NCBI GenBank assembly: GCA_003175865.1
Contig: PSRF01000075.1
Span: forward strand, 1-6,904
Source: Blastocatellia bacterium
Lineage (GTDB): Bacteria > Acidobacteriota > Blastocatellia > Pyrinomonadales > Pyrinomonadaceae
DNA: 6,904 nucleotides
Reading direction: 5' to 3'
In this document: in pieces, positions 1 through 4,553 of the stretch
Layout: each line of letters begins with the position of its first letter
Numbering within the stretch: the stretch's first letter is position 1
Notes under the pieces: generated by a model
What the model saw: only the letters and a program-made list of their open reading frames with translations
Told to the model about the DNA's origin: nothing
Database searches by the model: none
Made by a program: the position numbers and the translations under genes

Positions 1-2138
1 GCAACGAGGGCATTCACTAATGCCTCGGTGCCTTGATAGTGAACGTTGTCGTCGCCACTGCCATGAACGATTAACAGTTGTCCCTTAAGATTCGCGGCAA
101 ACGTAATTGGAGAACTCTGTTTGTATTCGTCTTCGTGATCCTGTGGCAAGCCGCAATATCGCTCCTGGTAAATCGTGTCGTAGTAACGAAGGTTGGGAAC
201 CGGTGCCACCGAGAGTCCGACTTGATAAACGTCCGGATAGCGAAACATGGCGTTCAACGTTGACGATCCGCCGCCACTCCAACCCCAGATTCCAATTCGC
301 GTCGGATCCACGAACGGCCACTTACTAACGGCCCGCGCGGCGTTGGCCTGGTCCAACGAGTTCACAATCCCCATCTTGCGATAAATGATCTTGCGCCACG
401 CACGACCTCGAGGAGCCGGCGTACCTCGATTATCTACACTGGCAATGATGTATCCCTGCTGCGCCAACATTGTGTGCCACATTTCAGTGCGACCACCCCA
501 CGAATCAACCACCGTCTGGCCCCACGGTTCGCCGTAGACATAAAACAAAACGGGGTAGCGTTTTTGCGGATCGAAATCCGGGGGTTTGATCATCCAGCCG
601 TCCAACTGTACTCCGTCACCAACATCAACTTTGAAAAACTCTTTGGCAGTTGGCTTCAACTTCGCCACTCGTTCCTGAGCTTCATGATTATCGATCACGG
701 TTCGAACAACCGTCGCATCGGGAATCCGCACAATGTCAGTCACCGGGACTTTGCTGAAGGTTGAATATGTATGTATGGCCAGATCAGCTCGAGGCGAGAT
801 GTTGTAGGCATGTGAACCGGGTTGCGACGTTGGAGTTAGACGTTCCAATTTCGCAGTTCCATTTAGCGGTTCGCGATAGAGATATCGCTGTGTCGCGTTT
901 TCAGGTGAAGCTTCGAAATAGATCCAACCGTTGGCAGTATCGACCCTCTCAACATTAATCACATCAAAATTTCCGGGCGTGATGTTCTTCACATCAGAGC
1001 CGTCGCGTGAAATGGAATAAATGTGACGCCAGCCATCGCGCTCGCTGGCCCATAGAAAACGCTTTCCGCCATCAATCCATTGAGCATCCCCGCGAGCAAG
1101 TCCCTGCTTGTCCCAATCAATGTCGCCCCACGCAGTATCGACCCACGCTTCGTCTTTTTCAGTCAGGATTGTTTTCACTTTACCTGAGCGAATATCGCCC
1201 AGCATGACCGTATTTGTATTCTGCAATCGGTTTAATTGCTGGATAACCACCTCGTCAGAATTTGCTGCCCATTCCATGCGCGGCAAATAGTTGTTGCGCG
1301 CATCGCCACTGATTTCAAACCATTTCGTTGCGCCACCATCAGCACTGATTACGCCAACACGCGCTGCGGAGTTTGTTTCACCAGCTTTAGGATAAGGAAA
1401 TGAAATAACGGTTGGATACAGCTCACCGGTATCGTTGATCAATTTCATTTCCTTAACGCTTTCTGAGTTTAGTTGCCAATAGGCAATGCTTTTGCCATCC
1501 GGACTCCATCGAAAGCCGTCGCGACAAAACAACTCTTCTTCGTAGACCCAATCAAAAGTACCGTTGACCAGGTAACGAGTGCCGTCAGTGGTTAACTGCT
1601 TGATACGCGAGCTCGCGAGATCTTCAACGTAGATATTGTTCTCGCGTACATATGCGACGCGAGTTCCATCTGGTGAGAACTTCGCAAACATCAACGTCGA
1701 AGGCTTCGCGTCGCCCCCGAGTTTGTGCAAGTTCCAGGACAGCAGGTCGACAACCCAGTAGTCGCCACGTGTATTACTGCGCCACACACGTGCGGTGTTT
1801 GTAAAAATCAGCAACTTCTTTTGATCAGTGCTGAGATCGAACTCCTCAATTGACAAAGGTTCAGCTGAGCCTTCCGGTTTTAACTTCTCTGCGGACACGA
1901 AGATGGTTTTGTCTCCCGTGGCGGCATCATATCGGACTAGATCGACTACCTGACGTTCGTTTGAAGACGGCTCTAAAGCAAAATAGCCCGTGCCGTTTGG
2001 CTGCCATCGGACTTGGCCAATTGAACTCGTCCGAAAACTCAGAACAGAGTCGATTGTTAACAGTTCGCCCTGTTGTGCGAACGCGCAAACGCATACCAAT
2101 ACAACTAGCACAAAGGAAAAACCGAGATGACGCTTCAT
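1..2138 (-). CDS. Secreted dipeptidyl-peptidase IV-like serine peptidase (S9B family), 3' end cut by window edge
   Basis: I translated this frame by hand from the ATG at 2138; it stays open for 712 codons to the window edge. Residues 1-22 look like a Sec signal peptide (MKR start, hydrophobic FSFVLVVLVCVC, cleavage after AFA). The DPP-IV beta-propeller follows: DWVYEEEL at 196-203 with Glu200-202 matching the N-terminus-binding double Glu, YPKAGE at 249-254 and SERDGWRH at 365-372. The alpha/beta-hydrolase part has Tyr535 (oxyanion Tyr, VYGEPWGQ), nucleophile Ser621 in GWSGGG, Tyr653/Tyr657 of the substrate pocket (YDTIYQERYCGLP) and Asp696 in HGSGDDNVH. The catalytic His should lie roughly 30-40 residues beyond the edge. 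Family members release Xaa-Pro or Xaa-Ala dipeptides from peptide N-termini; the conserved double Glu supports dipeptidyl- rather than endopeptidase activity. It is predicted to be exported to the periplasm or outside. A GGAG ribosome site supports the start. Family assignment is very secure; natural substrate unknown. Confidence 0.96.
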   Translation of the reverse strand, partial: MKRHLGFSFVLVVLVCVCAFAQQGELLTIDSVLSFRTSSIGQVRWQPNGTGYFALEPSSNERQVVDLVRYDAATGDKTIFVSAEKLKPEGSAEPLSIEEFDLSTDQKKLLIFTNTARVWRSNTRGDYWVVDLLSWNLHKLGGDAKPSTLMFAKFSPDGTRVAYVRENNIYVEDLASSRIKQLTTDGTRYLVNGTFDWVYEEELFCRDGFRWSPDGKSIAYWQLNSESVKEMKLINDTGELYPTVISFPYPKAGETNSAARVGVISADGGATKWFEISGDARNNYLPRMEWAANSDEVVIQQLNRLQNTNTVMLGDIRSGKVKTILTEKDEAWVDTAWGDIDWDKQGLARGDAQWIDGGKRFLWASERDGWRHIYSISRDGSDVKNITPGNFDVINVERVDTANGWIYFEASPENATQRYLYREPLNGTAKLERLTPTSQPGSHAYNISPRADLAIHTYSTFSKVPVTDIVRIPDATVVRTVIDNHEAQERVAKLKPTAKEFFKVDVGDGVQLDGWMIKPPDFDPQKRYPVLFYVYGEPWGQTVVDSWGGRTEMWHTMLAQQGYIIASVDNRGTPAPRGRAWRKIIYRKMGIVNSLDQANAARAVSKWPFVDPTRIGIWGWSGGGSSTLNAMFRYPDVYQVGLSVAPVPNLRYYDTIYQERYCGLPQDHEDEYKQSSPITFAANLKGQLLIVHGSGDDNVHYQGTEALVNALV

Positions 2139-2143
2139 GTAGT

Positions 2144-2147
2144 CTCC
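2144..2147 (-). promoter_or_regulatory. Shine-Dalgarno site of the DPP-IV-like gene
   Basis: On the minus strand GGAG lies five bases upstream of the ATG at 2138 (GGAGACTACATG). The spacing is good, and together with the signal peptide that begins at this Met it fixes the start codon. Confidence 0.75.
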
Positions 2148-2175
2148 AATTTAAAAGGTTACCTGTGAGAACGAT

Positions 2176-2206
2176 TAGTCAGAACCGATCAGGACCGACG
2201 CGACTA
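2176..2206. promoter_or_regulatory. Tandem decamer repeat upstream of the DPP-IV-like gene, candidate operator
   Basis: Two adjacent 10-bp units, TCAGAACCGA (2179-2188) and TCAGGACCGA (2189-2198), match at 9 of 10 positions. They are flanked by a short inverted repeat, TAGTC (2176-2180) and GACTA (2202-2206). The site lies about 40-70 bp upstream of the ATG at 2138, where a regulator could act. A 10-bp period places two protein-binding sites on the same face of the helix. No convincing -35/-10 promoter pair was found beside it, so the regulatory role is inference; chance or a small repeat expansion is also possible. Confidence 0.35.
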
Positions 2207-2267
2207 TTTGATTAAACGTCGGCCCGGCCAACTCAATCGCCGCGCATCTAGTCATGTCCACTGCAGA

Positions 2268-2459
2268 TCACGCACGAATCAAGACGAATAACGCAATCAA
2301 CCGTAAGACCAGAATTGCCGCACCAATAATGTAGTAGGTTGTCTTTGATTTGCGGATTTCTACACTCGTTGTACCTGTCGCAGTCTCGAATGTGCTGTTG
2401 ATTTTGTAATCGCCAACATTTTGGATTGTCACGGCCCGGCGTCGCATCGTCACAGACAC
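2268..2459 (-). CDS. Small hypothetical protein with one C-terminal transmembrane helix
   Basis: This is an open frame of 63 residues from a GTG start at 2459, or 59 residues from the ATG at 2447. The N-terminal half is polar (TIQNVGDYKINSTFE, then TGTTSVEIRKSK). It ends in one hydrophobic segment of about 23 residues (YYIIGAAILVLRLIALFVLIRA), preceded by Arg/Lys, so the N-terminus is probably cytoplasmic and the C-terminus near the membrane exit. I do not recognise the family. The helix loosely recalls the first membrane segment of YggT-like proteins, so it could also be a truncated relative. It sits 69 bp after the permease and 129 bp before the DPP-IV gene, all on one strand. Neither start has a clear Shine-Dalgarno sequence and a strong inverted repeat spans the start region, so translation is uncertain. 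No function is assigned. Confidence 0.5.
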   Translation of the reverse strand: MSVTMRRRAVTIQNVGDYKINSTFETATGTTSVEIRKSKTTYYIIGAAILVLRLIALFVLIRA

Positions 2460-2493
2460 TCAGTTCTCATATAACAAAGCGACTCCGGGCCGT
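2431..2493 (-). repeat. GC-rich inverted repeat spanning the start of the small ORF
   Basis: The arms at 2431-2444 and 2480-2493 are reverse complements at 13 of 14 positions: a 9-bp GC-rich block (ACGGCCCGG against CCGGGCCGT), one mismatch, then 4 bp (GTCG against CGAC). The 35-bp loop holds both candidate starts of the small ORF (GTG 2459 and ATG 2447). Transcribed from the minus strand this would be a strong stem-loop just after the permease gene. No U-tract follows, so it is not a standard intrinsic terminator. It may influence mRNA stability or translation, or argue that the small ORF is poorly translated. Confidence 0.55.
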
Positions 2494-2528
2494 CGCACTC
2501 CAGGAAGTTGAAAGCATTAGTGATTCTT

Positions 2529-3353
2529 TTAAATAACATCTGCAAAATTCTTACGCGTACGAGCGAACCACCAGTAGCCAAACAAGAACAGCACTATAGA
2601 AATACCGGCAAAGTAAGTAAGCCCTGACCAATCGGGCATGCCGCCGTCGAGAAAGATGTGGCGGTAGCTGCGTACCAGGGAAGTAAAAGGGTTGAAGTTA
2701 ATCAAAGTTCGAAAGCGATCAGGTACGATCGATTCAGGATAGATGATAGGCGTCAGGTACATCCAAACCATCAGAAACAAACTGATGCCCTGCGTAATGT
2801 CGCGTAGAAAAACGCCGAGTGAGGCAATCAACCACGCTGCGCCTAATGCGAACAACAGTTGCGGAACGAGTAACAACGGAAACAGGATCACCGTGGGCGG
2901 AAGACTATGTCGAATGATTAGGGTGGCGATAATCAACGCAACCGTCGCGAACAATTGATTGGCAACTGCAGCAAGAGCCTGGGCCACTGGCAGAGTTTCG
3001 AGTGGAAAAACAACTCGCTTAACTAAATTCGCGTGACTGACAATTGTGCCCGCGGATTGTTGGAGCGTTTCTGAAAACATTGTCCACGGTAACAAACCGC
3101 AAAAGAGGTACAGCGCATAATCCCATGGTGAACTGTTAGCACCAAATCGAGCACCGAAGATACCGGCAAAGATAAAAGTGAAGATGGCAATCATCACCGC
3201 GGGCGTTAGCAGCGCCCACAGCAGGCCCAATGCAGAGCCCTTGTAACGCACAAGCAGTTCACGTTTCGCGAGCGAGAGTATCAGTTCGCCGCGGCGTGGA
3301 AGCTGCCAGAGTGGTTTCCAGATTGCGCGTTGAGTTGTTTCCGCAGCGACCAT
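2529..3353 (-). CDS. ABC-2 type permease of a polysaccharide/O-antigen exporter (Wzm/KpsM/TagG family)
   Basis: The protein has 274 residues, normal for this family. The N-terminal cytoplasmic segment leads into RELLVRYKGSALGLLWALLTP (31-51), the family's amphipathic-to-first-helix signature. Hydrophobic segments lie near 42-67, 80-95, 124-147, 153-180, 187-205 and 244-263, giving the usual six-helix ABC2_membrane fold. FLRDITQGI (182-190), YLTPIIYP (199-206) and the loop FNPFTSLVRSYR (220-231) are also typical. Such permeases form the membrane channel that, with an ATPase (Wzt, KpsT or TagH), moves lipid-linked glycans across the inner membrane. No ATPase gene is in the window. The ATG at 3353 is the only reasonable start, because an in-frame TAA lies at 3366-3368 and no ATG, GTG or TTG intervenes. 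It lacks a Shine-Dalgarno sequence and sits inside an arm of the adjacent inverted-repeat element. The exported substrate cannot be read from the sequence. Confidence 0.93.
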   Translation of the reverse strand: MVAAETTQRAIWKPLWQLPRRGELILSLAKRELLVRYKGSALGLLWALLTPAVMIAIFTFIFAGIFGARFGANSSPWDYALYLFCGLLPWTMFSETLQQSAGTIVSHANLVKRVVFPLETLPVAQALAAVANQLFATVALIIATLIIRHSLPPTVILFPLLLVPQLLFALGAAWLIASLGVFLRDITQGISLFLMVWMYLTPIIYPESIVPDRFRTLINFNPFTSLVRSYRHIFLDGGMPDWSGLTYFAGISIVLFLFGYWWFARTRKNFADVI

Positions 3354-3467
3354 GTTCGATAAGCTTTAGCTTGTCGTTTCGCGATCGTTTTGTCTAACTT
3401 CGAATTCGAATATGCCACGAGGTTAAGTGTGATGTAAGTTAGCGACAAGCTAAAGCTTATCGGACAT
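3352..3467. mobile_element. MITE-like inverted-repeat element between methyltransferase and permease genes
   Basis: Arms at 3357-3376 and 3443-3462 are a perfect 20-bp inverted repeat (core AAGCTTTAGCTT against AAGCTAAAGCTT). Extended outward to 3352-3376 and 3443-3467 they match at 24 of 25 positions. The 66-bp interior has no ORF, but holds a 12-bp palindrome and a smaller 7-bp inverted repeat (CTAACTT at 3394-3400, AAGTTAG at 3436-3442). Each arm core is itself nearly palindromic. The element occupies nearly the whole gap, from the last base of the methyltransferase stop codon into the permease ATG. Size, long terminal arms and lack of coding content fit a miniature inverted-repeat element or a REP-like palindrome. 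No target-site duplication is evident, so mobility is inferred only. Confidence 0.6.
3399..3410. repeat. Perfect 12-bp palindrome inside the inverted-repeat element
   Basis: TTCGAATTCGAA reads identically on both strands and contains two overlapping TTCGAA units. It lies close to, but not exactly at, the centre of the surrounding element (about 3409.5). It could be a dimeric protein-binding site or part of the folded structure; no function is known. Confidence 0.5.
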
Positions 3468-4465
3468 TAGGTCATTGTGCCGAGACCGCGCCAGCTGTTC
3501 TTGTTATGCCAGCTGATCTGCACATCAGTTGCGCCGATGTCTCTCCACCAACTCTCAAACTCTTCACGCGAAATGTAAAAAGCGGTTGGCGCAACCAAAT
3601 GATCGAAGACGATTGTATGCTGTTCGCGCCAACCAAAGGGGGCAATTGACTTGAGGTATTCGTTGTAGAAAAGATGACTAGCCAGCGAATTACGCTTGCC
3701 ATTCTTGTTTAATGGTCCGTACACAAGTTTGGTTGCCAGATACATGCAGGCGGCCGGAATTTTGGATAGTTGTAATAGAATGCGCTGGTCCATTCGCGAC
3801 GTTACTCTCTCGCGCACTGGATTTACAAAGCGAGTGATCCACTCGTTGTTTTCAGCACCATAGATCCAGGCAGAAACTTGTCCTCCGTCCTTGACTTTTG
3901 ATGACAACGAAACAAAGCCTGCGTGTGGATCGGGCAGATGATGCAGTACGCCAACAGAGAATGCATAATCGAAAATACGTGCAAAAGGCAGGTGGTAAAT
4001 ATCCGCCTGGATGATGTGAGCGTTTGGTATGTCCTTCGTCGCTTGATATGCAGTTTCGACTGCCACGCTTAAGTCAACTCCGATTACGTCTTTCGCTCCC
4101 CACTCGGCGGCAAGCCGCGTGTGTCGTCCCTTGCCACAGCCACCTTCAAGGACCAATTTATCTTTAAAGAAATCAGTGGTGACGGGAGCAATCCAACTTA
4201 GAAATTGCTCCGCATAGCGCGGATCCTCTTGTGTGAAGTGTTGCCACTGCCAACCGAAACCCTCTGCGGTGGCCTGTTTGTCACTGGCCAAACTGTGGAG
4301 ATTCGCAAATCGCGGGATGCCATCAGTGATTGGGAAGGAAGCATCACACGTTGCACAGCTAAGTTTCCCTTCGACGATCTCTTTACCGTTTGCAGAACTT
4401 ACTGAAAGATCAAGAGGGACAGAACATGCAGGACACACTAAATAAGTTAAGAGTTTTTCTTTCAA
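3467..4465 (-). CDS. SAM-dependent methyltransferase with N-terminal Trm112-like zinc ribbon
   Basis: The protein has 332 residues. Residues 1-53 form a Trm112-like zinc ribbon: Cys11-Pro-Ala-Cys14 and Cys37-x-x-Cys40, then FPITDGIPRF (44-53). A class I Rossmann methyltransferase domain follows. Motif I is VLEGGCGKGRHT (105-116), the acidic residue after beta-2 is Asp131 (VIGVDLS), the adenine region is QADIYHLPF (153-161), and the post-motif is SVGVLHHLPDP (170-180), as in Methyltransf_11/ubiE-like enzymes. The C-terminal 100 or so residues probably contact the acceptor. It uses SAM to methylate an acceptor I cannot identify. Standing just upstream of a glycan-exporter permease suggests a role in sugar or glycan methylation, which is inference. 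The TTG at 4465 is taken as start because AAAGG lies six bases upstream, an in-frame TAA lies at 4475-4477, and starting later would remove the first cysteine pair. Confidence 0.92.
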   Translation of the reverse strand: MKEKLLTYLVCPACSVPLDLSVSSANGKEIVEGKLSCATCDASFPITDGIPRFANLHSLASDKQATAEGFGWQWQHFTQEDPRYAEQFLSWIAPVTTDFFKDKLVLEGGCGKGRHTRLAAEWGAKDVIGVDLSVAVETAYQATKDIPNAHIIQADIYHLPFARIFDYAFSVGVLHHLPDPHAGFVSLSSKVKDGGQVSAWIYGAENNEWITRFVNPVRERVTSRMDQRILLQLSKIPAACMYLATKLVYGPLNKNGKRNSLASHLFYNEYLKSIAPFGWREQHTIVFDHLVAPTAFYISREEFESWWRDIGATDVQISWHNKNSWRGLGTMT

Positions 4466-4471
4466 GCTCGA

Positions 4472-4476
4472 CCTTT
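4472..4476 (-). promoter_or_regulatory. Shine-Dalgarno site deciding the TTG start of the methyltransferase
   Basis: On the minus strand AAAGG is followed by six bases and then TTG (4465). The only other nearby in-frame start, a GTG at codon 10, would delete the beginning of the zinc ribbon, so this site supports the rarer TTG start. Confidence 0.7.
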
Positions 4477-4502
4477 AACGATGACAGATTAGTTAACGAT
4501 GA
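4475..4502. repeat. Direct decamer repeat upstream of the methyltransferase
   Basis: TTAACGATGA occurs exactly at 4475-4484 and 4493-4502, with start-to-start spacing of 18 bp. The first copy overlaps the ribosome-binding region of the methyltransferase gene, and both lie in the 88-bp gap after the protease gene. A protein or RNA-binding site that controls methyltransferase translation or initiation is possible, but nothing else supports it. Confidence 0.35.
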
Positions 4503-4553
4503 GATGCTGGTGAAACCGAGAGTGGTACTCTACTTCAGGACAAATATACCAAA

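Noticed and set aside
85..321. Minus-strand frame of 78 codons near the left edge
   Set aside because: It overlaps the active-site region of the DPP-IV-like peptidase in a different frame; the GWSGGG and YDTIYQERY motifs show the true frame.
2081..2138. Possible lipoprotein signal in the DPP-IV-like precursor (two Cys in the hydrophobic region)
   Set aside because: The residue before each Cys is Val rather than Gly/Ala/Ser, so there is no good lipobox; the AFA cleavage site fits a normal signal peptide better.
1850..2215. Open plus-strand frame of 121 codons
   Set aside because: It lies almost entirely opposite the DPP-IV-like gene, has no recognisable domain, and its composition is what an antisense frame would give.
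3472..3702. Minus-strand frame of 76 codons within the methyltransferase C-terminus
   Set aside because: It overlaps a confident gene in another frame of the same strand and has no independent support.
4519..4532. Small hairpin AGAGT-GGT-ACTCT after the protease stop
   Set aside because: The stem is only 5 bp and is AT/GC mixed with no U-tract on the minus strand, so I did not call it a terminator.
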